DNA from: Thermoprotei archaeon
GTDB lineage: Archaea > Thermoproteota > Thermoprotei > QMSL01 > B3-G16
Reading direction: 5' to 3'
Assembly (NCBI GenBank): GCA_021158375.1
Contig: JAGGUS010000061.1
Span: forward strand, 1 to 7,012
Length of the DNA stretch: 7,012 bases
Of this stretch, positions 1 to 6,250 are shown piece after piece (the first letter of the stretch is position 1; every line of letters begins with the position of its first letter). The translations under genes and the position numbers were made by a program. The notes below the pieces were generated by a model. That model was not told where the DNA came from. It did not search any database and saw nothing but the letters and a program-made list of their open reading frames with translations.

Positions 1-446
1 ACATTATAGTTCATTAGTGCTAACCATTTAGTGAAGACAAAGCGCATGTAATCAATAGGGGGAGCTTTCATTACATCTGTGCCCCCACGTATTCTATATG
101 TACATGGGCCAGGTGCTAACATGCTTGCAGGAAGCAGGGCTTGTAGTACCAGAGAAACGCTACCAGCGGTTCCTATATCAAACTGAAACGATCCCGATCT
201 TCTGGACTTAGGTATGAACTCTATGCTTTTCGATCCTATAGTTAATCCCTTGACCAAGGCATTACTTATTGTGGCAACAGCTTTAACGGCAGTAAGATGT
301 TGTGGTCTTAGTCCTGGATTTGAGCGCTTGGCCCTTATGTTAATTACTTTTATAGGCCTCATAGTTAAAGCAGATAGGGCTACAGCTGAGCGAAGTATTT
401 GACCTCCACCTTCACCATAAGAACCATCTATCAGTATAAAGTCCAT
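1..446 (-). CDS. rtcA: RNA 3'-terminal phosphate cyclase, N-terminal part (cut by left window edge)
   Basis: The enzyme converts RNA 3'-phosphate ends to 2',3'-cyclic phosphates using ATP, through an enzyme-AMP intermediate. Translating the minus strand from ATG at 446-444 gives about 148 open residues to base 1, against roughly 340 usual for the family, so the C-terminal half with the nucleotidylated histidine is outside the window. Family hallmarks are visible: the N-terminal IDGSYGEGGGQILRSA (residues 6-21), then RSNPGLRPQHL, DIGTAGSVSLVLQALLP in the middle, and RGGTDVMKAPPIDY near the edge. An in-frame TAG lies two codons before the ATG, so the start is well fixed. No good Shine-Dalgarno site precedes it, and a TATA-like element about 26 bases upstream suggests a leaderless message. 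The gene is divergent from the transporter operon. Family assignment is very secure from sequence alone. Confidence 0.96.
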   Translation of the reverse strand, partial: MDFILIDGSYGEGGGQILRSAVALSALTMRPIKVINIRAKRSNPGLRPQHLTAVKAVATISNALVKGLTIGSKSIEFIPKSRRSGSFQFDIGTAGSVSLVLQALLPASMLAPGPCTYRIRGGTDVMKAPPIDYMRFVFTKWLALMNYN

Positions 447-525
447 AAGCTACAACCCTAGCAATGATTTTAATTAGGAGCGCAGTAATTAAATATTAGC
501 CTATTAATTCAGAATAAGGATACTG
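447..525. promoter_or_regulatory. Divergent promoter region between rtcA and the plus-strand operon
   Basis: This 79-bp AT-rich gap separates two divergent genes. A TATA-like box at 468-476 (minus-strand reading TAATTAAAA) is centred about 26 bp before the rtcA ATG, which predicts a leaderless rtcA transcript. A second box, TTAAATATTA at 489-498, could serve the plus-strand operon and would place its start near 518-520, leaving only a few leader bases before ATG 526. A weak Shine-Dalgarno match, AAGGAT, lies at 516-521. The boxes are seen in sequence; the start sites are inferred from normal archaeal TATA spacing. Confidence 0.45.
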
Positions 526-1062
526 ATGAAAACGATAGAGGAGTTAGTGAAGAAAAAGTTTAATCTATTAATGCTTATAGCGCTACATGTTATATTCTTC
601 ACTATATTGCTTAGTGCCTTTATTTCTCCAATGGGAAAATTACCGAAGAGTAGAGGTGTTATAGAGAGGCTATTCTTATCTGGAAGGTATTATCTTGTCA
701 TGAACTTTCTATTTGTATCTAAGGCGATTACGGTTATATTCTGTGAGGCATTGCTTAATGTCATACCGGGATTAGGCATAGCTATCCTTTCAGACTATAT
801 AAGGGAAATAGGATCATGGGCAGTTCATGAGGGATTAAGGACATGGGAGGGAGTGACACTGATATGTTCAGGTATAATAGAGAGCGAGGCAAACGTGTTA
901 TTATCCTATATAGGGTTTCAACTAGCTCTTAAAGTATTATTAGAGCTTTCTAAGGGGAAGAGGATAAAGGCAGATATCAAAGGGGAATACTTACTTGGTA
1001 GCTTAGTATTACTGTACATGGCAACTGCAATTGAGATGGTGGTATCAGTGTATGGTAGGTGA
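526..1062 (+). CDS. Integral membrane protein, SpoIIM/DUF95-like
   Basis: A 178-residue, strongly hydrophobic protein with about four membrane segments, at roughly residues 13-34, 56-80, 108-138 and 156-174, and no signal peptide distinct from the first helix. Two stretches recall the SpoIIM (DUF95) family, which is common in archaea and has no settled function there: GIIESEANVLLSYIGFQL at 116-133, in the place of the usual HGxxE-x-pA-x-l motif but with Ser instead of His, and a last helix containing MATAIEMVVS (165-174), like the family's AAxIE ending. The NVIPGLGIAIL segment (78-88) also fits. It is the first gene of the plus-strand run, and its TGA overlaps the ribosome-binding site of the GTPase gene. 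Its size also fits an ECF S-component (usually 170-200 residues with 5-6 helices), but too few helices and the SpoIIM-like motifs argue against that. Coding status is secure; the family call is tentative. Confidence 0.7.
   Translation: MKTIEELVKKKFNLLMLIALHVIFFTILLSAFISPMGKLPKSRGVIERLFLSGRYYLVMNFLFVSKAITVIFCEALLNVIPGLGIAILSDYIREIGSWAVHEGLRTWEGVTLICSGIIESEANVLLSYIGFQLALKVLLELSKGKRIKADIKGEYLLGSLVLLYMATAIEMVVSVYGR
1057..1062 (+). promoter_or_regulatory. Ribosome-binding site deciding the GTPase start
   Basis: AGGTGA matches the archaeal anti-Shine-Dalgarno sequence and ends five bases before ATG 1068. It contains the alternative GTG codon at 1059 and the upstream gene's TGA stop, so the two genes are likely coupled in translation. 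Confidence 0.65.
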
Positions 1063-1067
1063 CTAGA

Positions 1068-2282
1068 ATGGTAGAGAGTATAGCAGGGATAGTAGGACCG
1101 CCTAACGTAGGTAAATCAACGTTCTTTGCAGCAGCTACTTTAGTAGATGTGAAGATAGCATCCTACCCATTTACTACTATAGAGCCGAACGTAGGGGTAG
1201 GCTATGTCAAAGTCAAGTGTGTTTGTAAGGAATTTAACGTTAAGGATAATCCTAGGAACTCTGTATGCATAGAGGGATATAGGTTCGTCCCAGTTACGCT
1301 TATCGATGTAGCGGGGCTTGTTCCTGGAGCTTGGAAAGGTAGAGGACTAGGAAATCAATTCTTAGACCATGTCAGAAGGGCATCCGTCTTATTACTAGTT
1401 GTAGATGCGAGCGGTAGTACAGATGCGGAAGGTAGAAAGGTTAAACCAGGAACTCACGATCCAAGAGAAGATGTCAAATTCTTAGAAAAGGAGCTAGATA
1501 TGTGGATCTATCAAATGCTGAAAAAGGATTGGGATAAGGTAGTTAGATTAGTAGAGGTCGCGAAAAGAGATGTAAGGGAAGTTCTCTTTAATAGACTTAG
1601 CGGGTTAGGCATTAAAGTTGAGGACATTGCAGAAGCATTAAGAGAGAGCGACTTAGAAGTAAAGAGGATTGGTCAATGGACAGACGAGGATATAACGAAT
1701 TTCATTAGAAACCTAAGAGGGATCGCAAAGCCAGAAATAATAGTAGCTAATAAGGCGGATTTACCACAGGCTGAAGACAATATATCGTTATTGAAGGACG
1801 AGTATGAACCGAAATATAAGGTGATTCCTACAAGCGCTGAAGCGGAACTCGCACTTAGGAAGGCGGCTAAGGCGAAGCTAATAAAGTACATCCCAGGGGA
1901 GAAGGAGTTCGAGATAGTAAATAGGGATAAACTAAATGAGAGACAACGAAGGGCCCTAGAGTATATCAGGGAGAATGTACTAGAGAAGTGGGGCAGTACT
2001 GGCGTGCAAGACGCTATAAATACCGCATTTTTAGAGGTTTTAGGAATGGTCGTGGTCTTCCCGGTAGAAGATGAAAACAAGCTGACGGATCATAAGGGGA
2101 ATGTCCTACCAGATGCATTCCTAATGCCTAGGGGTAGTAAAGTAATAGACCTAGCTCGAAAAATCCATAGCGAACTTGCAGAGAAATTCGTCTCTGCAAT
2201 AGACGTGCGAACAAAAAGGAGGCTAGGAGGAGGGTATATACTTAAGAACAGAGACGTAATCAAGATCATTGCTGGAAGGTAG
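1068..2282 (+). CDS. Obg/YchF-family translation-associated GTPase with TGS domain (archaeal Ygr210-like)
   Basis: A 404-residue P-loop GTPase of the TRAFAC Obg/YchF group; relatives bind ribosomes and hydrolyse GTP or ATP in translation or stress control. Motifs seen: P-loop GPPNVGKS (10-17), switch I with PFTTIEPNVG (34-43), Walker B/G3 DVAG (80-83), helical insert about 130-220, G4 NKAD (228-231), G5 TSA (255-257), and a C-terminal TGS domain from about 328 to 402 with LPDAFLMPRGS and the GGGYIL/DVIKI ending. Bacterial YchF carries a degenerate G4 and prefers ATP; the intact NKAD predicts GTP specificity, as in the archaeal/fungal Ygr210 branch. A GTG at 1059 overlapping the upstream stop would add three residues, but ATG 1068 is preferred: AGGTGA (1057-1062) sits five bases before it and homologues begin just ahead of the P-loop. 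It lies six bases upstream of the ECF genes and is probably co-transcribed with them. Confidence 0.95.
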   Translation: MVESIAGIVGPPNVGKSTFFAAATLVDVKIASYPFTTIEPNVGVGYVKVKCVCKEFNVKDNPRNSVCIEGYRFVPVTLIDVAGLVPGAWKGRGLGNQFLDHVRRASVLLLVVDASGSTDAEGRKVKPGTHDPREDVKFLEKELDMWIYQMLKKDWDKVVRLVEVAKRDVREVLFNRLSGLGIKVEDIAEALRESDLEVKRIGQWTDEDITNFIRNLRGIAKPEIIVANKADLPQAEDNISLLKDEYEPKYKVIPTSAEAELALRKAAKAKLIKYIPGEKEFEIVNRDKLNERQRRALEYIRENVLEKWGSTGVQDAINTAFLEVLGMVVVFPVEDENKLTDHKGNVLPDAFLMPRGSKVIDLARKIHSELAEKFVSAIDVRTKRRLGGGYILKNRDVIKIIAGR

Positions 2283-2288
2283 TTGGAA

Positions 2289-3164
2289 ATGAAGGCTCTA
2301 AAAATTAAGGGGCTCAGTTTTAAGTATGTAACATCATCTAGATGGGCTCTTAAGAATATCAACTTAGAGGTAGATGAAGGAGAATTCGTACTTATTACGG
2401 GGCCAAGCGGATGTGGTAAGACTACACTATGTAGATGTATTAATGGACTCATTCCTCACTTTTATGAAGGAGAATATAAGGGAGAAGTTGTTTTATTTGA
2501 AGAAATAAAAGTACATGAGCATGAACCATATGAGTTAGCAGATAAAGTCGGAATGGTATTTCAAGATCCAGAATCTCAACTCTTTATGACTACAGTTGAA
2601 AGAGAGATAGCCTTCGGTTTAGAGAACTTAGGTCTAGATAGGGAAGAGATGAAAAATAGAGTAGAGTGGGTTCTTGGGTTATTAGGAATAGAGCATCTAC
2701 GTGATAAAGCGCCTTACGAGTTATCAGGAGGCGAGCAGCAGAAGGTAGCCATAGCAGCAGTCATAGCTATGAGACCTAAAATATTAGTATTAGATGAGCC
2801 TACAGCAAATCTTGATCCAATGAGCGCGCTTGACGTGATAAATACCTTATGTAGGCTTAGAAAGGAAATGCGGATAACCGTGGTAATAGTTGAGCATCGG
2901 CTAGATATGCTAGCGCCACTAGTTGATAGGATAATTGTGATGGATAAGGGGTCGATAATAATTAGTGGCAATCCAAGGGAAGTATTTTCGAAAGAAGTAT
3001 CGCGCCTAGAGAGAATAGGCGTTGAAGTGCCTAAAGTATGTCTAGCGTACAAAGAATTGATTAACGCTACGAAAAGTGAAGTGCCGCTAACTCCTGATGA
3101 ATTCGTTAAGGTGATACTCCATGCCAAGAAGGGATGTAATAGAAGTAAGGGATCTTTGGTATAA
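2289..3164 (+). CDS. ecfA1: ECF transporter ATP-binding protein (first ATPase)
   Basis: A 291-residue ABC ATPase of the energy-coupling factor (CbiO) type, on the cytoplasmic face of a vitamin or metal importer. Motifs: Walker A GPSGCGKT (38-45), Q-loop Gln92 in MVFQDPESQLF, signature LSGGEQ (145-150), Walker B ILVLDE (165-170), D-loop NLDP (174-177) and switch His203 in VEHRL. The FQDPESQLF stretch and the partner ATPase plus EcfT directly downstream separate ECF ATPases from other ABC proteins. The TTG at 2283 directly follows the GTPase stop and would add two residues; ATG 2289 is preferred because AAGGT (2276-2280) precedes it by eight bases. The 3' end overlaps the next ATPase gene by 44 bases. 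The last 45 or so residues beyond the nucleotide-binding domain form the usual variable C-terminal extension. Confidence 0.93.
   Translation: MKALKIKGLSFKYVTSSRWALKNINLEVDEGEFVLITGPSGCGKTTLCRCINGLIPHFYEGEYKGEVVLFEEIKVHEHEPYELADKVGMVFQDPESQLFMTTVEREIAFGLENLGLDREEMKNRVEWVLGLLGIEHLRDKAPYELSGGEQQKVAIAAVIAMRPKILVLDEPTANLDPMSALDVINTLCRLRKEMRITVVIVEHRLDMLAPLVDRIIVMDKGSIIISGNPREVFSKEVSRLERIGVEVPKVCLAYKELINATKSEVPLTPDEFVKVILHAKKGCNRSKGSLV
3109..3116 (+). promoter_or_regulatory. Strong Shine-Dalgarno site for ecfA2 inside ecfA1
   Basis: AAGGTGAT closely matches the complement of the archaeal 16S rRNA 3' end and lies four bases before ATG 3121, within the coding sequence of the preceding ATPase. It supports internal initiation of the overlapped gene. 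Confidence 0.7.
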
Positions 3165-3978
3165 ATATCCTGAGGCCAAGGAATGGGTGCTTAAGGGCAT
3201 AAATCTTACAATAAAAGAGGGAGACCTAATTGCGATAATGGGAGAAAATGGAGCAGGCAAGACAACACTAGTAAAGCACTTTAACGGAATACTTAAACCA
3301 GATAAAGGATACGTAAAGGTATGTGGGCTCGATACTAGAGAGCATACTGTTGCAGAGCTTGCCAAATATGTAGGCCTTGTATTTCAAAACCCAGATCATC
3401 AAATATTTGCGAGCACGGTATTAGAGGAAACAATGTTTGCTTTAAAGAACTTCGGATGGGATCCAGAAAGAGCAAAGAGAAGAGCAAAGGAGGTTTTAAA
3501 GGAAATGGGTCTTTTGGATTACATAAATACATCACCATTCTCACTTAGTGGAGGCGAGAAGAAGAGGTTAACTATAGCTTCTGTCTTAGTATATGACCCG
3601 GAAATATTAGTACTTGACGAGCCTACAGTTGGGCAAGACTACGGTCAGAAGAGAAGACTGGCAGAGATCATAGAGAGGATCAATTCATTAGGTAAGACTG
3701 TAATAGTTGTAACTCATGATATCGAGTTCGTAGCGGAGTACATAGAACATGTCATAGTAATGTCTAGAGGAACAATAATTGCGGAGGGAGAGGCAACAAA
3801 AGTACTCTGCGATGACAATATTATGAAAAGGGCAAGGTTGTTGCCACCACAGCTGGGAATGGTCGTAAAGAATCTTGAAGATTACATAGATTTTAAGGGT
3901 AACTTCCTAAGGCTACCCGTATTCGTAGAGAATCTTAGGAGATGGCTAGAGAATGATGAGAATGTTAAGGGGATTTGA
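3121..3978 (+). CDS. ecfA2: ECF transporter ATP-binding protein (second ATPase)
   Basis: A 285-residue ABC ATPase that should form the heterodimeric motor with the preceding protein. Motifs: Walker A GENGAGKT (41-48), Q-loop Gln89 in LVFQNPDHQIF, signature LSGGEKKR (142-149), Walker B ILVLDE (162-167) and switch His199 in VTHD. FQNPDHQIF is typical of ECF ATPases. The ATG lies inside the upstream gene in another frame, but a strong ribosome-binding site (AAGGTGAT, 3109-3116) sits four bases before it and the N-terminus aligns well with the family, so the 44-base overlap is probably genuine. The 3' end overlaps ecfT by 26 bases. The two ATPases differ enough in sequence to be long-established paralogues, not a recent duplication. 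Subunit numbering (A1 or A2) follows gene order and is not a claim of orthology. Confidence 0.93.
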   Translation: MPRRDVIEVRDLWYKYPEAKEWVLKGINLTIKEGDLIAIMGENGAGKTTLVKHFNGILKPDKGYVKVCGLDTREHTVAELAKYVGLVFQNPDHQIFASTVLEETMFALKNFGWDPERAKRRAKEVLKEMGLLDYINTSPFSLSGGEKKRLTIASVLVYDPEILVLDEPTVGQDYGQKRRLAEIIERINSLGKTVIVVTHDIEFVAEYIEHVIVMSRGTIIAEGEATKVLCDDNIMKRARLLPPQLGMVVKNLEDYIDFKGNFLRLPVFVENLRRWLENDENVKGI

Positions 3979-4699
3979 ATATTTAAGAGGAGATAGCCCA
4001 ATACATAGGCTAGATCCGAGAGTGAAGATATTATACTCACTAGCGTATTCAGTACTATGTTTTATCTCATTAAAAGCTACATTCTTAGCATTATTGTTAG
4101 TGGTAAACATCCCGATACTTGTAATAGGAAAGGTACTTAAGCGATGGTTAAACATGATGAAAGCCGCAATTCCATTCATAGCACTGATATTCTTGTTCAA
4201 TGTATTATTTCAGAGGTTTAGCAATATATGGGGAGCTGTGGCGTACACATTAAGGTTTATAATATTCATGACAGCATTCGCAGTACTTTTCTTAACGACA
4301 ACGCCTGAAGATCTAGCCTTAGTTATGGTTAAGCTTAAGATACCATATGAGTACACTCTTGCATTTACTATGGCTATTAGATTCGTCCCCACATTAAGTA
4401 GAGAATTACAAATAATAATTGATGCACAAAGATCAAGAGGTCTTGAACTTGAAAAGGGAAATATATTAGAGCGCATTAGGAAGTATATGCCGATATTAAT
4501 ACCCTTGATCGTACATGAAATAAGGAGAAGCTATACGTTAGCAGAAGCGATGGAGAGCAGAGGATTCGGATATACTAAGAATAGAACATATTATTATGAG
4601 ATGAAGTTCACTAAAAAGGATGTAGTAGCGTTGTTATGTATAATGGTGAGCGCAGTTTTTTTAGGAATATTAGGTAAGACTCTTTTATGGCCTTTTTAA
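3953..4699 (+). CDS. ecfT: ECF transporter transmembrane T-component
   Basis: A 248-residue CbiQ/EcfT-type membrane protein, the scaffold that joins the two ATPases to a substrate-binding S-component. Hydrophobic segments lie at about residues 25-60 (two helices), 71-88, 95-115, 131-147 and 225-244. The long cytoplasmic coupling region has the two family signature motifs that dock on the ATPases, here AQRSRGLE (158-165) and AMESRGFGY (199-207); each keeps the Arg-Gly pair. The N-terminal DSPIHRLDPRVKIL (14-27) is also typical. ATGs at 3953, 3956 and 3962 are all possible; AGGAGAT at 3937-3943 favours the first. The gene overlaps ecfA2 by 26 bases, ends the plus-strand run, and stops five bases from the convergent PHI gene. 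No S-component follows, so it probably serves S-proteins encoded elsewhere. Confidence 0.94.
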   Translation: MMRMLRGFEYLRGDSPIHRLDPRVKILYSLAYSVLCFISLKATFLALLLVVNIPILVIGKVLKRWLNMMKAAIPFIALIFLFNVLFQRFSNIWGAVAYTLRFIIFMTAFAVLFLTTTPEDLALVMVKLKIPYEYTLAFTMAIRFVPTLSRELQIIIDAQRSRGLELEKGNILERIRKYMPILIPLIVHEIRRSYTLAEAMESRGFGYTKNRTYYYEMKFTKKDVVALLCIMVSAVFLGILGKTLLWPF

Positions 4700-4704
4700 C
4701 GTAC

Positions 4705-5301
4705 TTACTCTATATTGGCATGTCGAGCACGTAGCTCCTCTTCAGTAAGTTCAAGCCTCCTCATAAGTTCAGCTACTATACCGTCTAATAGTACTAAGGC
4801 ACTTATTTCGAAGAGGGTGCCCAATGGAGTGAGGGGCTCGTGTTGACCTAGTATTTGTCTTACGTAATAGTCGTGTTCTTTTGCAATTTTCGTCCTACCT
4901 GGGACAAAAACTATGAAATCCGCAATCCTACCTAATGGCGAGTATCTATGACTAGTTATTGCTACCACTTTAGCACCTACCTTTTTAGCAGTCTTTGCGG
5001 CCAACACTACAGAAGCTGTAAGACCAGAACCTGATATAGCAATGACAAGATCTCCTTTAGACACTGCGGGAACTATAGTATCACCATACACGAATACTTG
5101 AAATCCCATATGGAGTAATCTCAAGGCAAATGCTCTTCCTACGAGGCCAGAACGGCCAGCACCAACGATGAGTATCTTTTTTCCTAAGGCCTTCGTCTTT
5201 ATCAGCATATCTATAAATGTCCGTACCTCATTTTCACGGATCATATACGGAAGCTTCGATATGAAACGGGCAATCTCCCTTACAGCGTCAACATAGGACA
5301 A
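4705..5301 (-). CDS. hxlB: 6-phospho-3-hexuloisomerase (PHI), SIS-domain sugar isomerase
   Basis: A 198-residue single-SIS-domain isomerase that interconverts D-arabino-hex-3-ulose 6-phosphate and fructose 6-phosphate. In archaea lacking a full pentose phosphate pathway, it works with hexulose-phosphate synthase in reverse to supply ribulose 5-phosphate; the synthase is not in this window. Seen: GAGRSGLVGRAFALRLLHMG (47-66), AISGSGLTASVV (88-99) with the phosphate-binding serines, PLGTLFEISAL (159-169) with Glu165 aligning with the proposed catalytic glutamate of the Methanocaldococcus enzyme, and the C-terminal RHANIE (193-198). The residues 134-155 segment is longer than in methanogen homologues. 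The start is TTG at 5301: an in-frame TAG lies nine codons upstream, no ATG or GTG intervenes, and the next Met is residue 20, inside the conserved N-terminal helix. A purine run GGGGGA lies about eight bases before it. Confidence 0.94.
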   Translation of the reverse strand: MSYVDAVREIARFISKLPYMIRENEVRTFIDMLIKTKALGKKILIVGAGRSGLVGRAFALRLLHMGFQVFVYGDTIVPAVSKGDLVIAISGSGLTASVVLAAKTAKKVGAKVVAITSHRYSPLGRIADFIVFVPGRTKIAKEHDYYVRQILGQHEPLTPLGTLFEISALVLLDGIVAELMRRLELTEEELRARHANIE

Positions 5302-5364
5302 TACGCTTCCCCCAGCGCTCCTAATCTAAGCAGTATAACTTAACGCTTTCAAAGTATATTAATT
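5302..5364 (-). promoter_or_regulatory. Possible promoter and leader of the PHI gene
   Basis: The 63-bp gap between the HTH gene and the PHI gene contains a minus-strand TTAATATA at 5355-5362. Normal archaeal spacing would start a transcript near 5332 with a leader of about 30 bases containing AGGAG and GGGGGA purine runs before the TTG start. Alternatively the PHI gene is read through from the HTH gene; the sequence does not decide between these. Confidence 0.35.
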
Positions 5365-5907
5365 TTAACTTCTATTAAAAGAGGTACTAGCGTTTCTTTT
5401 ACTTAGAATATCAACCCAAGGATTATCCTTCAAATATGAGGGTAATGGATCGCTCTCGTGATAAGTCAGAGGAGTGCTTGAGATGTATGTTACTTCAGTC
5501 TCCCTAAAATTGATTAGGCGAGAGTTTGTTAGGCTATCATATAAGCGCTCTATATTTAGGTTAAGTTCGGATATTGACTTGCTGAGATCTTTGATTAGGG
5601 TAATTAGCTCTCTTAAATAGTTAACAAGCTCGTATACCTCAGCACTAGGTATTGCTATGAAATGTGCATGAGGAGGCGCTAAGATGCTCCTATCTGTATT
5701 CGGTATTTCATGAAATTTTGATCCAGCTGCAGGAGATGAAGGAGATGGCTGCTGTGTATCCCTGAGCCACCGTCTATACTTATACGTTGCCTTATATACT
5801 GTCCTCACAGAGCATCCTAATAATTTAGCTATCTCCTTTGGCCTCATCCCTTTTAGATAGTAAGTTATTATTTGTCTTTCAGTCTCGCTGAACTTCATAG
5901 ATATCAT
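5365..5907 (-). CDS. Helix-turn-helix / coiled-coil protein of unknown function
   Basis: A 180-residue protein that I cannot assign to a named family. Residues 5-48 form a clear helix-turn-helix of the LuxR/sigma-region-4/resolvase type: FSETERQIITYYLKGM, then PKEIAKLLG, then SVRTVYKATYKYRRWL as the recognition helix, so DNA binding is likely. A Pro/Ser-rich linker follows (52-64), then a helical region with heptad-like leucine/isoleucine spacing (about 88-128) that should form a coiled coil and oligomerise. The C-terminus holds the compact peptide LPSYLKDNPWVDILSKR (155-171) followed by a polar tail. GTG at 5916 would add three residues; ATG 5907 is preferred because AGGTG (5914-5918) precedes it by six bases. 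A good TATA box lies about 44 bp upstream. The gene is followed 63 bp later by PHI on the same strand, but a regulatory link is only inference. Confidence 0.82.
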   Translation of the reverse strand: MISMKFSETERQIITYYLKGMRPKEIAKLLGCSVRTVYKATYKYRRWLRDTQQPSPSSPAAGSKFHEIPNTDRSILAPPHAHFIAIPSAEVYELVNYLRELITLIKDLSKSISELNLNIERLYDSLTNSRLINFRETEVTYISSTPLTYHESDPLPSYLKDNPWVDILSKRNASTSFNRS

Positions 5908-5946
5908 GCAAGACACCTAAGACTATAGGGTAACTAGAGGGATACG

Positions 5947-5956
5947 GTTTATAAAG
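5947..5956 (-). promoter_or_regulatory. TATA box for the HTH/coiled-coil gene
   Basis: TTTATAAA (5948-5955), flanked to give CTTTATAAAC on the minus strand, is a near-ideal archaeal TATA box. A start about 26 bases downstream falls near 5925, giving a leader of about 18 bases that contains the AGGTG ribosome-binding site before ATG 5907. The octamer is a perfect palindrome, so it could also fire in the plus direction. Confidence 0.6.
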
Positions 5957-5990
5957 ATAAGATCCTGGAGTATTTATGTAATATCTTCGG

Positions 5991-6003
5991 TAAAAGTTTA
6001 AAA
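5991..6003 (+). promoter_or_regulatory. Putative promoter of the zinc-ribbon gene and guide RNA
   Basis: A TATA-like TTTAAAA (5997-6003) preceded by an A-rich TAAAAG that fits the position of a BRE element. Expected initiation is near 6025, leaving a leader of about 40 bases with the ribosome-binding site GGGGTG (6053-6058). The same transcript could continue into the C/D sRNA. Confidence 0.45.
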
Positions 6004-6066
6004 GTGTAATACTAGATATGAAGAAAGTATGAGGCGTGTGTATGCATTTAAAGGGGTGTAGAGTTA

Positions 6067-6222
6067 ATGGCAGATAAAGTTAAGTGCCCTAAATGTGGAA
6101 AGGAGTTCGAGGCAGAACCCATAAAGGAGTATAGATTTAAAAGATGGATAAATAAAGTATATGAGTGCCCATATTGTGGTCACATATTCAGGATAGGACT
6201 AAGGATACAAGAGGAGTTATAG
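6067..6222 (+). CDS. Small zinc-ribbon protein, 51 residues
   Basis: An ATG-to-TAG frame of 51 codons. It holds two CxxC knuckles, CPKCG (7-11) and CPYCGH (34-39), separated by 23 residues rich in charged and aromatic residues, the normal layout of a single zinc ribbon. The C-terminal RIGLRIQEEL completes a likely beta-hairpin plus short helix. The start is supported by AAGGGGTG at 6051-6058, eight bases before the ATG, and by an in-frame TAA at 6049-6051 that excludes a longer form. A TATA-like box lies about 68 bp upstream. Small archaeal zinc ribbons serve in transcription, translation and nucleic-acid binding; no specific partner can be named here. It is divergent from the HTH gene and ends 28 bases before the guide RNA, so the two may share a transcript. 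Confidence 0.85.
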   Translation: MADKVKCPKCGKEFEAEPIKEYRFKRWINKVYECPYCGHIFRIGLRIQEEL

Positions 6223-6250
6223 TTGAAGGATGGCTCATCATGGTAGGTTA

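Noticed and set aside
214..402. Plus-strand open frame of 62 codons
   Set aside because: It lies wholly inside rtcA on the opposite strand, whose translation matches a conserved family.
1673..2452. Minus-strand open frames of 120-135 codons opposite the GTPase and first ATPase
   Set aside because: They are antisense shadows of well-conserved genes, with low-complexity Ser/Leu-rich products and no family features.
4155..4190. ATGATGA followed by CTGA inside ecfT
   Set aside because: The spacing is too long for an archaeal guide and the bases are explained by conserved coding sequence.
2714..4476. Several minus-strand open frames opposite the ECF genes
   Set aside because: Each is antisense to a motif-rich ECF subunit gene; no ribosome-binding site or recognisable domain supports them.
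6042..6077. An 11-codon open frame (ATG 6042) ahead of the zinc-ribbon gene
   Set aside because: It overlaps the zinc-ribbon start and its ribosome-binding site, has no site of its own, and shows no coding features; random occurrence is likely.
6188..6241. Possible C/D box RNA on the minus strand (ATGATGA at 6241-6235 with CTGA at 6191-6188)
   Set aside because: The box interval is over 40 bases and no internal D'/C' pair is present; it also overlaps the zinc-ribbon coding sequence.
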